Source: an uncultured Alphaproteobacteria bacterium (GTDB taxonomy: Bacteria > Pseudomonadota > Alphaproteobacteria > Rs-D84). From it: a stretch of DNA of 22,480 bases. Positions 1 through 7,096 of this stretch are shown one piece after another. How positions within the stretch are numbered: position 1 is the stretch's first letter; each line of letters begins with the position of its first letter. The DNA lies in NCBI GenBank assembly GCA_946625925.1, contig CAMOTP010000008.1:1-22480 (forward strand), written 5' to 3'. The position numbers and the translations under genes were made by a program. The notes beneath the pieces were generated by a model. The model made no database searches, was not told where the DNA came from, and saw only the letters and a list, made by a program, of their open reading frames with translations.

Positions 1-1612
1 CAGGTATACGAATTGTACGTGCCTGGTCAGCAATACTGCGTGAAATACCCTGTTGTATCCAGTTAGTAGCATATGTCGAGAATTTATTACCTAAACGATA
101 ATCAAATTTATCGACAGCCTTCATCAAACCGATATTTCCGTCTTGGACCAAATCTGAAAAATCCAATCCCAAACCACGATTGCTGGATTTTTTAGCAAAT
201 TTAATAACCAAACGCAAATTCGCCTCTATCATTTCGCGTTTTGCACGTGCTGCTTCGGCTTGACCACGACGAACCAATTCCACAACCTTTTTATATTCAG
301 ATGTTGGTTGGCCTGTTTCGTTTGCGATATTTGTAATATCGGCCTGGATTTTCAAAATTTCAGCCTCGTGCTTTTTAGCAAAGTTTGACCAAACTGGATT
401 TTTATGTTTTTGTAATTTTTTAACCCAATTGCGATTAATCTCATTTCCAGTATATTCAGCCAAGAAATCTTCACGTTTAACCTTGTTGGCCATTGCCAAA
501 CGCAATAATTTCCCTTCGAGTCCCATTAACAACTGGTCACGTTTTGTTAACTGTTCCAGAATTTCAGAAATTCTGTCGTCATTCAAACGAATTTTGCTGA
601 CGTTTTCAAATAATTCCAGACGCATTTTGTTGTATTTCTTTTCAAGTGCCTCATCTGGTTTGTCAGATGTCAACAAAATCGCCAAACGATTAGCCTGCAA
701 TTTTTGCATACTGTTAAATATGCGTTTAATTTTTGCAAACAAATCCAAAATCATTGGCATTAACGCATCTTCCATTACAGGAATTGGCACACCGGATGTT
801 CCACGTGGTGTATCTTCTTTTTTAACACCATCTTCGTCTTCATCCATATCTTCATCATCGTCTTCGTCATCTTCAAGCGCAGTAGATTCTTCTAAATCAT
901 CCAAATCTTCATCGTCTAAATCATCGACGTGTTCGACACCTTTGGATTTTAATGTTTCAGATATTGCGGCCAAAGATTTTTGTTCCGCATCAGACGAATA
1001 CATTACTTCCAAATTTATGATGTAACGCAAACGAATATCTTCGTTTAATAATTGTTGATACCAATCCAACATAGCCTGGATTGTCATTGGGCTTTCGCAC
1101 AAACCATATACCATCAATCTGGATGCTGCCTCGATTCTTTGGGCAATTGCAACCTCGCCAGCAGCAGTCAAAAGTTGAACTGTTCCAATTTGTTTCAAAT
1201 ATGATTGAACGGAATCTTGGACACCCAGCACCAAACTGCCAGTTTGACTGCGTTCCAGTTGTTTTGCGTAATGGTCATAATCATCATCGTTAACATCAAC
1301 CTGTTCAGCCTCGGCATTAAGGAGGTCGCGGCTTTTGTCATTAGGTGTATCGTCGTCTTCCTCTTCCTGATAATATCTATCCATATCTTTGGAATAACTT
1401 TCAGATTCAACCACCTCGAGTCCCAAATCTTGTTGGAAGAAATCCATTACTTCCGCTTTTTCTGATTCAGGCACCTCGTCCAGGGATGTCGCCTCGACAA
1501 AATCACTCTGTGAAAAATAACCGTTTTCAATAGAGGAAAAAGCCAATCTTTGCAAGTTTTCAGGCAACGATTCAACCAACATTTTTGTTGCGTCGTCCAA
1601 TTTTCTAGTCAT
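1..1612 (-). CDS. rpoD: RNA polymerase sigma-70 factor RpoD (3' end outside window)
   Basis: Primary housekeeping sigma factor that directs RNA polymerase to -35/-10 promoters. Translating the minus strand from ATG at 1612 gives 537 uninterrupted codons running off the left edge. The N-terminus resembles region 1.1. A very acidic Asp/Glu stretch at about residues 227-262 is the usual non-conserved insert between regions 1.2 and 2. Region 2 begins near residue 455 (NLRLVIKFAKK, DLVQDGNIGLMKAVDKFD, YATNWIQQGISR) and reading stops in region 2.4 at QARTIRIP; regions 3 and 4 lie beyond the window. The start is supported by AAAAGG about 8 nt upstream. It follows the DUF1013 gene after a 27-nt gap and is probably co-transcribed with it. 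The sigma-70 consensus-like promoters found across the window agree with this sigma factor. Confidence 0.97.
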   Translation of the reverse strand, partial: MTRKLDDATKMLVESLPENLQRLAFSSIENGYFSQSDFVEATSLDEVPESEKAEVMDFFQQDLGLEVVESESYSKDMDRYYQEEEDDDTPNDKSRDLLNAEAEQVDVNDDDYDHYAKQLERSQTGSLVLGVQDSVQSYLKQIGTVQLLTAAGEVAIAQRIEAASRLMVYGLCESPMTIQAMLDWYQQLLNEDIRLRYIINLEVMYSSDAEQKSLAAISETLKSKGVEHVDDLDDEDLDDLEESTALEDDEDDDEDMDEDEDGVKKEDTPRGTSGVPIPVMEDALMPMILDLFAKIKRIFNSMQKLQANRLAILLTSDKPDEALEKKYNKMRLELFENVSKIRLNDDRISEILEQLTKRDQLLMGLEGKLLRLAMANKVKREDFLAEYTGNEINRNWVKKLQKHKNPVWSNFAKKHEAEILKIQADITNIANETGQPTSEYKKVVELVRRGQAEAARAKREMIEANLRLVIKFAKKSSNRGLGLDFSDLVQDGNIGLMKAVDKFDYRLGNKFSTYATNWIQQGISRSIADQARTIRIP

Positions 1613-1639
1613 CAACAAACCTTTTTCAATTAAAGTTTA

Positions 1640-2173
1640 TTATTTGCTTTTTTGTGCTTTCTTTTGAGCCTTGTTAACTTCTTCTTTCAAAACACCTTCG
1701 GAAATAAGACCCAATGTAATAGGATTGCAAACCTTGATGTCCGCATAATCTTTGTGTGTTTTATTGCGAATAGAAGATACCGTAGGATTTGTACTGCGCA
1801 TTAAACGTGCAATCTGGGCATCGGATAATTCAGGATAATTCTTTAAAATCCACAAAATACTGCCCATACGATTTTGACGATGCAATTTTGGTGTATAACC
1901 ACCACCACGTTTATTTTTTTCTTGGGCCATAACAATTGTGTCACACAAAACCAAGCGAACCGATGGGTCAGCCTCGGCAGCAGCAATATTTTCACGGGTT
2001 AACTGACCAGACAACACTGGATCCAGACCCTGCATTTTATTATTTTCTGCATCAGCAATATTTTTGATTTCTAATTCGTGCATACCGCAGAAATCTGCGA
2101 TTTGTTCAAATGTCAAAGATGTATTTTCAATCAACCACAACGCGGTAGATTTTGGCATATACGGGTAATTCAT
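1640..2173 (-). CDS. DUF1013 family transcriptional regulator (TrcR-like)
   Basis: A 177-residue protein matching the DUF1013 family, which is conserved in Alphaproteobacteria; some members are described as TrcR, an RNA-polymerase-associated regulator. The hallmark N-terminus is visible (MPKSTALWLIENTSLTFEQI), followed by an H-rich/FCGMHE helix and a helix-turn-helix-like segment near residues 110-135 (LSDAQIARLMRSTNPTVSSI). The C-terminus is Lys-rich. The reading frame extends nine codons further upstream, but ATG 2173 has AAAAAGGA at good spacing and gives the usual family start. It lies immediately upstream of rpoD, behind the promoter at 2200-2228. The family assignment is by motif recall; the regulatory role is family knowledge, not visible here. 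Confidence 0.85.
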   Translation of the reverse strand: MNYPYMPKSTALWLIENTSLTFEQIADFCGMHELEIKNIADAENNKMQGLDPVLSGQLTRENIAAAEADPSVRLVLCDTIVMAQEKNKRGGGYTPKLHRQNRMGSILWILKNYPELSDAQIARLMRSTNPTVSSIRNKTHKDYADIKVCNPITLGLISEGVLKEEVNKAQKKAQKSK

Positions 2174-2199
2174 GAAAAATCCTTTTTGTAACGCCACCA

Positions 2200-2228
2200 A
2201 ATATAGTATAAAACAAGCCTATTTTCAA
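2200..2228 (-). promoter_or_regulatory. Sigma-70-type promoter for the DUF1013-rpoD operon
   Basis: On the minus strand TTGAAA (2223-2228) and TATATT (2200-2205) are separated by 17 bp. The predicted transcription start near 2193 leaves a leader of about 20 nt that contains the AAAAAGGA ribosome binding site of the DUF1013 gene. Confidence 0.6.
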
Positions 2229-2260
2229 GCGTTTTTTTTATTTTTTATAACGATTTTTTT

Positions 2261-3001
2261 CTATACACATTTTATTTTTTGAATTTTTGCGATTGCGAAA
2301 GCATTATCCCCCAGATTTGCACGCGAATTTAAAACAACACGAATGTCTAATCCCGTTAAATACCCACAACCCAACCAGCCGTTTAATAAAAACGATTTTA
2401 CGATAGAATTTCCTTCGTTTATATCATTTACAACGATTATATCTGAATTACGGTTATATGCTATACCCTTGGTTTTTCTGGCGGATGACGACAAGCAACA
2501 ATCCAATTGGTAATCCGAAAAGTCTGCCAAATTACCCATAACACGATTACATTCTGTCACAAGTAAATGACTGTCGCAGGCAGTTGGATTTTTTATGTTA
2601 AAGTGCCCGGAATGATTCAAAAATGTCACCAATGGGCGCGAAGTTTCCAATATATTTGTTTTTATACAAAAGTTTACCGCATTTTGTGTAATTTTTACCC
2701 TGTCGGCAAGTGTTGGAAATTGATTTAATGCCGCATCCGTCACAATAAAATTGGTTAATTCAGAATGTGCACCCTGTGGTTTTTCAAAGTAGAAACAATG
2801 ACTTAAAAAATTTTTTGATGGATTGAATTTTTTTAGGATTAAACGCAAAAAATCATCAGAATTTATCAATTCTTTGACAATAATATCGTCCGCCCCAACA
2901 CCATCAAATGCGTAAAAATCATTAAAATCAAACCATTGGTTTTCATTATCGTTTGTCGGCACATCGCCCAATTTGGTTTTATCAAAAATATGGTAAATCA
3001 T
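2261..3001 (-). CDS. Phosphate acetyl/butyryltransferase (PTA_PTB)-like protein
   Basis: A 246-residue protein with no signal peptide. The C-terminal half carries a pattern reminiscent of phosphate butyryl/acetyltransferases: SDIIVVNDINEGNSIVKSF (compare ADxLLxPDIxAGNxxxK in Ptb), then a Gly-rich stretch and LDIRVVLNSRAN (compare VPIVLTSRAD). True family members move an acyl group between CoA and phosphate. This one is shorter than the usual ~300 residues, so it may be a diverged or non-catalytic relative. ATG 3001 is preferred over a longer in-frame start because AAAGGA lies 7-8 nt upstream. It is transcribed divergently from the methyltransferase at 3115. The fold assignment is tentative. 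Confidence 0.45.
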   Translation of the reverse strand: MIYHIFDKTKLGDVPTNDNENQWFDFNDFYAFDGVGADDIIVKELINSDDFLRLILKKFNPSKNFLSHCFYFEKPQGAHSELTNFIVTDAALNQFPTLADRVKITQNAVNFCIKTNILETSRPLVTFLNHSGHFNIKNPTACDSHLLVTECNRVMGNLADFSDYQLDCCLSSSARKTKGIAYNRNSDIIVVNDINEGNSIVKSFLLNGWLGCGYLTGLDIRVVLNSRANLGDNAFAIAKIQKIKCV

Positions 3002-3063
3002 TTTTATTTCCTTTCGGCAGCAAAGATACAACAAAAAAGTAATAGTTGTAAAGATATAAAATA

Positions 3064-3091
3064 TTGACAACCGTATTATTTGTATTATATT
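3064..3091 (+). promoter_or_regulatory. Sigma-70-type promoter for the methyltransferase gene
   Basis: TTGACA (3064-3069) and TATATT (3086-3091) have a 16-bp spacer. The predicted start near 3098 is 17 nt before ATG 3115. The complementary strand of the same -35 reads TTGTCA, so the divergent gene at 3001 may use an overlapping promoter. Confidence 0.55.
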
Positions 3092-3114
3092 TTATAAAAC
3101 AAAAGAAACACAAA

Positions 3115-3990
3115 ATGAATCAATACACACAAGAACCTGTACCAAATTCAATCGAAGCAGCACAAACTGTTCTGCATATGTTGGGACATTTTGACGAGAA
3201 GACTTTTTATAACAAATACACCCCACAAATAATAACCACAAATGAATTAACACATATTTATAAATTAAAACAACACATTACCCCAGGGGCAAAAGTTTTA
3301 ACCGTTGGAGGATCTGGTGAACAACCTTTGTTTTGTAAAATGTATGGTGCTGATAATGTTGTCACTTTTGATGTGTCATATAATTCTTATTTGTTAACGT
3401 CGGTAAAAATTGCCGCTATCCAGGCATTTAAAAACAGCACAGAATATGAAAAATTTATACATAATTTGGTAGATTGTTCAAGACCAGGTCAATTAATGGA
3501 TACCCCTAAATTAAATTATGTTGTGCCTTATTTAACTAATGCACAAAAAAATCATTTAAGATTTACAGACGAAATTGGAATACCGGTATTTTTGGATGAT
3601 ATCAGTTGTGATTTTTACTATATACCACAACAACAATATGAAAAATTAAGACAATCTGTCAAAACACCCTTCCCTTTTATTTGGACAAACATTTTAGATC
3701 TGGATAAAAAACTGGGTGATGATACATTTGACATAGTGTATTATTCTAATATTTTATCGTTTTTGGAACCGCAAAAAATTGCCATTGTATTAGAATCTAC
3801 GAAAAAACATATAAACCCAAATGGTAAATTATTTTTACTATCCGAATACAATACATCAACTCCGACGATAATGAATACAGTTGGTAGTATATTTGGAAAC
3901 AAATCTGATTGGAATATTCAATTCAATCATGCCAAAAATCTGCATGATTTCCATACGATAGTTATCCAACATAAACAGAATATAAAATAA
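3115..3990 (+). CDS. Class I SAM-dependent methyltransferase-like protein
   Basis: A 291-residue cytosolic protein with a Rossmann-type SAM-binding signature: a beta strand and Gly loop AKVLTVGGSGEQ (about residues 61-72), then DNVVTFDVS with the acidic residue expected to contact the SAM ribose. Later come DTFDIVYYSNILSFLEP (motif IV/V region) and NPNGKLFLLSEY (post-motif strand). The substrate cannot be told. The central 90 residues between motifs I and IV are an insert relative to minimal methyltransferases; the Gly-loop spacing loosely recalls DUF3419/BtaA-type enzymes. The frame is open upstream to 3064, but that codon falls inside the promoter -35, so ATG 3115 is chosen although its ribosome binding site is weak (AAAAGAAA). 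It ends 3 nt before the convergent ybaK. Confidence 0.6.
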   Translation: MNQYTQEPVPNSIEAAQTVLHMLGHFDEKTFYNKYTPQIITTNELTHIYKLKQHITPGAKVLTVGGSGEQPLFCKMYGADNVVTFDVSYNSYLLTSVKIAAIQAFKNSTEYEKFIHNLVDCSRPGQLMDTPKLNYVVPYLTNAQKNHLRFTDEIGIPVFLDDISCDFYYIPQQQYEKLRQSVKTPFPFIWTNILDLDKKLGDDTFDIVYYSNILSFLEPQKIAIVLESTKKHINPNGKLFLLSEYNTSTPTIMNTVGSIFGNKSDWNIQFNHAKNLHDFHTIVIQHKQNIK

Positions 3991-3993
3991 AGA

Positions 3994-4464
3994 CTAGCTA
4001 CAAATATTACCGAATTTAATCGGGATGATTTTACCAAGGTCGGATATTGTCATTTCAACCTGGGCACCACGCGTACCGGCACTGAAAATTATTGTTTCAA
4101 AATTCAATGCAGATTCATCAATAACAGTTGTAAAAAGTTTTTTCATTCCAATTGGCGAACAACCACCATGAACATAACCAACCCGTTCTAATAATTCACG
4201 TTGTGGCAACATATTTAATGATTTTTCCCTTATACATATTGCCGCAGATTTTAAATTTAATTCTGCTGTCACTGGGACCATAAATACAAACAATTTATTA
4301 TTTTTATTTATCGTGACAAGTGTTTTGAACACAGTGGCCGGGTTTTGATTTAACGCATTAGCGATTTCAACACCTGTGCTAAATTTGTCTGCATCATAAA
4401 AATATGTTTTGTATTTTATATGCGACCTGTCCAATGCACGCATTACATTTGTTTTTGTTTCCAT
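3994..4464 (-). CDS. ybaK: YbaK/EbsC-family Cys-tRNA(Pro) deacylase
   Basis: A 156-residue trans-editing domain protein. Family members hydrolyse Cys mischarged on tRNA-Pro (YbaK) or related misacylated tRNAs, in the cytosol. Visible family features are the N-terminal helix, NPATVFKTLV with the conserved Lys (residue 47), the GGCSPIGMKK loop, and the C-terminal SAGTRGAQVEMTISDL strand-helix (compare SAGxRGxxxxLxPxDL). The length is typical. The frame extends 14 codons upstream, but a TATAAT box ends 9 nt before ATG 4464, so the message would be almost leaderless from this start; no Shine-Dalgarno is visible. An editing enzyme is of note here because the ThrRS in this window has lost its own editing domain, although YbaK is not known to act on Ser-tRNA(Thr). 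Confidence 0.85.
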   Translation of the reverse strand: METKTNVMRALDRSHIKYKTYFYDADKFSTGVEIANALNQNPATVFKTLVTINKNNKLFVFMVPVTAELNLKSAAICIREKSLNMLPQRELLERVGYVHGGCSPIGMKKLFTTVIDESALNFETIIFSAGTRGAQVEMTISDLGKIIPIKFGNICS

Positions 4465-4473
4465 AATATTTTT

Positions 4474-4479
4474 ATTATA
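4474..4479 (-). promoter_or_regulatory. Consensus -10 box (TATAAT) for ybaK
   Basis: The minus strand carries a perfect TATAAT whose 3' edge is 9 nt from the ybaK ATG, implying a 5' leader of only about 2-4 nt. No convincing -35 is seen at 16-18 bp; a TTGTCT lies at 21 bp. Confidence 0.4.
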
Positions 4480-4506
4480 ACACAAAAAAGCAGAATAAAA
4501 AGACAA

Positions 4507-4536
4507 TTGACATAAATATCATAATTTAACTAAAAT
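4507..4536 (+). promoter_or_regulatory. Sigma-70-type promoter for the lipoprotein-OMP operon
   Basis: TTGACA (4507-4512) and TAAAAT (4531-4536) with an 18-bp spacer; predicted start near 4543, about 31 nt before ATG 4574. Confidence 0.55.
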
Positions 4537-4573
4537 AGGATTGGATTACTATATTTATAAAAAAGGAGACATC

Positions 4574-5047
4574 ATGAAAAAATCTATGGCTTTAATCAGT
4601 TTATTAGCATTAACAGCTTGTAGCACATCGTATCATACCGGCAGAATTGGGATGAATGCCCCTGATCCTGTTATTAATTTTGCACCAAAAGAAATTAAAA
4701 CATCGGTTGATACATCCAGAAAATTGACTGGATCGGCTGAATGCTCTTCTTTTTTATGGGTGTTTAATTCTGTTCCAGAACGTCAGGCATATGGTGTAGC
4801 CATCCAAGCCGGCGACGGCAATTTGGCGTCTTCACAATGTGTTGCGGCCGCGGTATATGATGCGTTAAAATCTTCTGATGCCGACATTATGTACGGTTTA
4901 CAATATACATCGGTCAGAAATGGATTTTTATGCTTGTGGGACAGATGTTTTTCTGGCAGCACCAAGGTTATTGTCAAGGGTTATCCTGGAAAAGTGACCG
5001 CTATTGTTGATAAAGAACACAATAACAACACAAAAGATAAAAAATAA
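4574..5047 (+). CDS. Small outer-membrane-type lipoprotein, TRL-like
   Basis: A 157-residue precursor with a lipoprotein signal peptide: MKKS, a hydrophobic stretch, then the lipobox LTAC with Cys16 as the predicted lipidated residue. Residue +2 is Ser, which favours outer-membrane sorting under the E. coli rule. The mature part has four further Cys, with the segments SAECSSFLWVFNS, AVYDALKSSDADIMYG and LCLWDRCFSGSTKVIVKGYPG; this arrangement loosely recalls the TRL-like lipoprotein family, but I am unsure. The start is fixed by AAAGGAG at 4562-4568; the frame is open upstream but without support. The outer-membrane barrel gene follows after 25 nt, so the two are likely co-expressed cell-envelope proteins. 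Confidence 0.75.
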   Translation: MKKSMALISLLALTACSTSYHTGRIGMNAPDPVINFAPKEIKTSVDTSRKLTGSAECSSFLWVFNSVPERQAYGVAIQAGDGNLASSQCVAAAVYDALKSSDADIMYGLQYTSVRNGFLCLWDRCFSGSTKVIVKGYPGKVTAIVDKEHNNNTKDKK

Positions 5048-5072
5048 ATTCAATAATAAATAGGACAATCCA

Positions 5073-6185
5073 ATGAAACGTATTTTAATTTTTACATTAT
5101 GTTTTGTTTCTTGGGCGAGTGTAGCACGTTCCGAGATATGTACTGATTTTGATGATAATTTAAATATCATCGAATATGAATGTGGTACGTCTTTGCAAGC
5201 GGCCATCCAGGCAAAAAAAGCCCAAGAAGCAAACAAACAAGCCATAGCAGAAGAAAAAGAAAAACAAGCAAAAATTGCTGCTGAAAAAGCAGAACAGCAA
5301 AAAAAAGAAGCTGAACAAGCTAGAATTGCCGCTGAAAAAGCAGCAGAACACAAAGCCTTGGAAGAACGTATAAGACGCGAAGTACAAGCTGCTGAAGAAC
5401 AGAAACAAAAAGAAGAAGAACGTGCAAAGCGTGAAAAACAAAAAGCGGAAGAACAAAAACGTAAAGAAGAAGAACGTGCAAAGCGTGAAAAACAAGAAAA
5501 AGAAGAATTAGCTCGAATCCAAGCAAGTTGTAAAACAGAACTGTGCAAGTATTGGGTACAAAATCAAAACCAATGGTTTGTTGGCTTGGGCGTAGGATTA
5601 TTTTGGACAAACGCGAACGAATATACCAGTTGGCAATATAACTATTTTCCAACATTAAATAGTAAATCATCATACATTGGTGAAGACGACACTTTGCAAG
5701 CCCCTGTAAGAAGTATTCAATTCGGTGGATTACACCATCTGGGCAGTTATGATTCTAATTGGTCACTATTGTGGAGATTGGGATTTAAGAATTTTGAATT
5801 AAAAGATAAGTATAAACCAAGCAAGTTTGATTCTAACTATAACGAAAGAAATCATACTGTAAAATTGAAGGGCAATGCTTTTGCAGGGGACATCGGCGCA
5901 GATTATAAACTGAGCAAATATTTTGATATTTATGGTGGCGCAGGATTAACCTATATCAATATGGATGTTAAAAAGTCATTGCACGCCTCGCACAACACAA
6001 CCCCAGCTGCACACATAAACGAAGATGGCCAAGCAGAAATGAACACCCTGACTGTACAATTATTTGCAGGTTTGGACGTTTCTGTCACAGATTGGTTGCG
6101 TATATATTTTGAACCATCCATTGTATTGATGCCAAGCACCGTTGATTACACAGATGCTAGTATCGGTGTAAAAGTAATGTTTTAA
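5073..6185 (+). CDS. Secreted coiled-coil protein with C-terminal outer-membrane beta-barrel
   Basis: A 370-residue precursor. Residues 1-20 form a Sec signal peptide (MKRILIFTLCFVSWASVARS). Residues about 45-150 are almost entirely Lys, Glu, Gln, Ala and Arg in heptad-like order, a long charged coiled coil predicted to sit in the periplasm. From about residue 165 the sequence alternates polar and aromatic residues as in an 8-10-strand OmpA/porin-like barrel (NQWFVGLGVGLFW, FGGLHHLGSY, AFAGDIGADYKL, FDIYGGAGLTYINMDV, LTVQLFAGLDVSV), and it ends in IGVKVMF, a C-terminal Phe typical of BAM-assembled proteins. Function is unknown; a coiled coil ahead of a barrel could contact peptidoglycan or span the periplasm. 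It follows the lipoprotein gene and ends at a strong terminator. Confidence 0.75.
   Translation: MKRILIFTLCFVSWASVARSEICTDFDDNLNIIEYECGTSLQAAIQAKKAQEANKQAIAEEKEKQAKIAAEKAEQQKKEAEQARIAAEKAAEHKALEERIRREVQAAEEQKQKEEERAKREKQKAEEQKRKEEERAKREKQEKEELARIQASCKTELCKYWVQNQNQWFVGLGVGLFWTNANEYTSWQYNYFPTLNSKSSYIGEDDTLQAPVRSIQFGGLHHLGSYDSNWSLLWRLGFKNFELKDKYKPSKFDSNYNERNHTVKLKGNAFAGDIGADYKLSKYFDIYGGAGLTYINMDVKKSLHASHNTTPAAHINEDGQAEMNTLTVQLFAGLDVSVTDWLRIYFEPSIVLMPSTVDYTDASIGVKVMF
5394..5501 (+). repeat. Two 54-bp tandem repeats in the coiled-coil region
   Basis: Units 5394-5447 and 5448-5501 are in frame and near-identical; each encodes 18 residues rich in Glu, Lys and Arg around the core ERAKREKQ. Repeat number could vary between strains and change the coiled-coil length. 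Confidence 0.8.
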
Positions 6186-6193
6186 GGTCGAAT

Positions 6194-6226
6194 AAAAATC
6201 CGCATGATATATGCGGATTTTTTTAT
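6194..6226. terminator. Bidirectional intrinsic terminator
   Basis: Stem ATCCGCAT (6198-6205) / ATGCGGAT (6211-6218), extended by A/T pairs, with loop GATAT and a T run on the plus strand and TTTTTATT on the minus strand. It sits between the convergent barrel and flavodoxin genes; the flavodoxin stop codon lies inside it. Confidence 0.9.
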
Positions 6227-6774
6227 TTTATTTCTTGGATTTGGGCATTAACCCATTTGGTTAATTTTTTTCCAACACCCGACCCCCACGATGACCAACC
6301 ATCCATATCAACTATACAATTTGTGCATAATTCTGCAACATCATTAAAACTCTGTCCACGGCCGCCACCACTGTGTGTAACAAATGGAATTACTGTTTTT
6401 CCTGATAAATTATACAGACTTAAAAAACTTTTTATGGGTTGTGAAATATGATTACCCCACACGGGCGAGCCCAAAAATATAATATCATAATTTTCTGGAT
6501 TTATGTTTGTCGCTTTCAGTGGTGGCAGATAATTTTGTTCCATTTCTTGTTCTAATACCTTGCGACGTTCTTTTTTATTGTCAGGATATGATTTATCTGG
6601 CTGAATTTTATATAGTGTTCCCCCAGATACATTTGCAATTTCTGTGGCGGTCTTTTCAGTTTTACCTGTTAATGAATAATACGCAACTAAAATATTTGGT
6701 TTTGTCGATTCTGCATATGCATAACCGCCAGTCGTAATTGATAAAATAATGGCCAATATTTTTGTAAATTTCAT
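6223..6774 (-). CDS. Exported flavodoxin-like protein
   Basis: A 183-residue protein of the flavodoxin fold (Flavodoxin_4-like). The FMN phosphate-binding loop is visible as YSLTGKTEKTA (about residues 33-43), followed by the strand DIIFLGSPVWGNHISQPI, the isoalloxazine-side loop expected to carry Trp, and a later Gly-rich loop THSGGGRGQSFNDV. Unlike classical cytosolic flavodoxins it begins with a clear Sec signal peptide (MKFTKILAIILSITTGGYAYA, cut before ES), so it should act in the periplasm, perhaps as an FMN-dependent reductase. The start has a very strong ribosome binding site (AAAGGGGTG). It stands alone, divergent from thrS. Confidence 0.85.
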   Translation of the reverse strand: MKFTKILAIILSITTGGYAYAESTKPNILVAYYSLTGKTEKTATEIANVSGGTLYKIQPDKSYPDNKKERRKVLEQEMEQNYLPPLKATNINPENYDIIFLGSPVWGNHISQPIKSFLSLYNLSGKTVIPFVTHSGGGRGQSFNDVAELCTNCIVDMDGWSSWGSGVGKKLTKWVNAQIQEIK

Positions 6775-6872
6775 GATACACCCCTTTGGTTTATATTTAT
6801 GCTAATGTGGGTGCACAGCAAATACAATAGGAAGGAAAAGCCAATAACATTAACAAAAAACATCAAAAAATA

Positions 6873-6900
6873 TTGACTTATAATTTTATTGTGTTATATT
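6873..6900 (+). promoter_or_regulatory. Strong sigma-70 promoter of thrS leader
   Basis: TTGACT (6873-6878) and TATATT (6895-6900) with a 16-bp spacer. The expected transcription start, 6-8 nt past the -10, falls on or next to ATG 6907, so the leader ORF would be translated from a leaderless message, and thrS has a 5' untranslated region of about 190 nt. Confidence 0.65.
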
Positions 6901-6906
6901 TAAAGT

Positions 6907-7011
6907 ATGTTAAACGAAAAGAAAAATTTTTTAAAAGCATATGAACAGAGCTTAAACTTATGCCCTGTGTCATTTTGCGTGGTTTCAACCTTTGCCACAA
7001 CCGCCGCTTAA
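6907..7011 (+). CDS. Putative Thr-rich leader peptide of thrS
   Basis: A 34-codon ORF not otherwise annotated. It starts at the predicted transcription start of the thrS promoter and ends with STFATTAA, placing Thr codons at 6988 (ACC), 6997 (ACA) and 7000 (ACC), three of its last seven codons, directly before the synthetase for threonine. Its UAA stop (7009-7011) lies in the loop of a stable hairpin (7000-7018). This is the layout of an amino-acid-sensing leader, but the ORF has no Shine-Dalgarno and the rest of the peptide is unremarkable. A second overlapping frame from ATG 6960 (27 codons, stop 7041-7043) is also open. Translation is inferred, not shown. Confidence 0.45.
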   Translation: MLNEKKNFLKAYEQSLNLCPVSFCVVSTFATTAA

Positions 7012-7048
7012 GCGCGGTGATATTTCTTATTTCTGGATTCTGAATCCA
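6979..7048 (+). promoter_or_regulatory. Candidate attenuator hairpins in the thrS leader
   Basis: Three hairpins follow each other. A: GTGG (6979-6982) with CCAC (6995-6998). B: ACCGC (7000-7004) with GCGGT (7014-7018), extended by GC/GC inside one bulged C, loop TTAA, followed by a T-rich run (7021-7032). C: TGGATT (7034-7039) with AATCCA (7043-7048). GCTTAA at 6950-6955 can also pair with TTAAGC at 7008-7013, an alternative that would break hairpin B. The Thr codons overlap the A/B boundary, so a stalled ribosome would change which hairpins form. B resembles a weak intrinsic terminator. Confidence 0.4.
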
Positions 7049-7096
7049 TACAAGTAATTTTAATAGTTTAACAATTTAATAAAAAAGGTTATAAAA

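Noticed and set aside
429..1025. Plus-strand 198-codon open frame, Ser-rich
   Set aside because: It is antisense to rpoD; the Ser runs are the complement of the Asp/Glu codons of the acidic sigma-factor insert.
4928..5548. Minus-strand frames of 111-206 codons opposite the coiled-coil region
   Set aside because: They are rich in Phe, Ser and Cys only because they oppose Lys/Glu repeats, have no ribosome binding site, and conflict with a well-supported gene.
6775..7096. Possibility that the region upstream of thrS encodes a frameshifted TGS or editing domain
   Set aside because: Only 322 bp are available, frames are short, and none resembles TGS or SAD sequences; the domains are absent, not broken.
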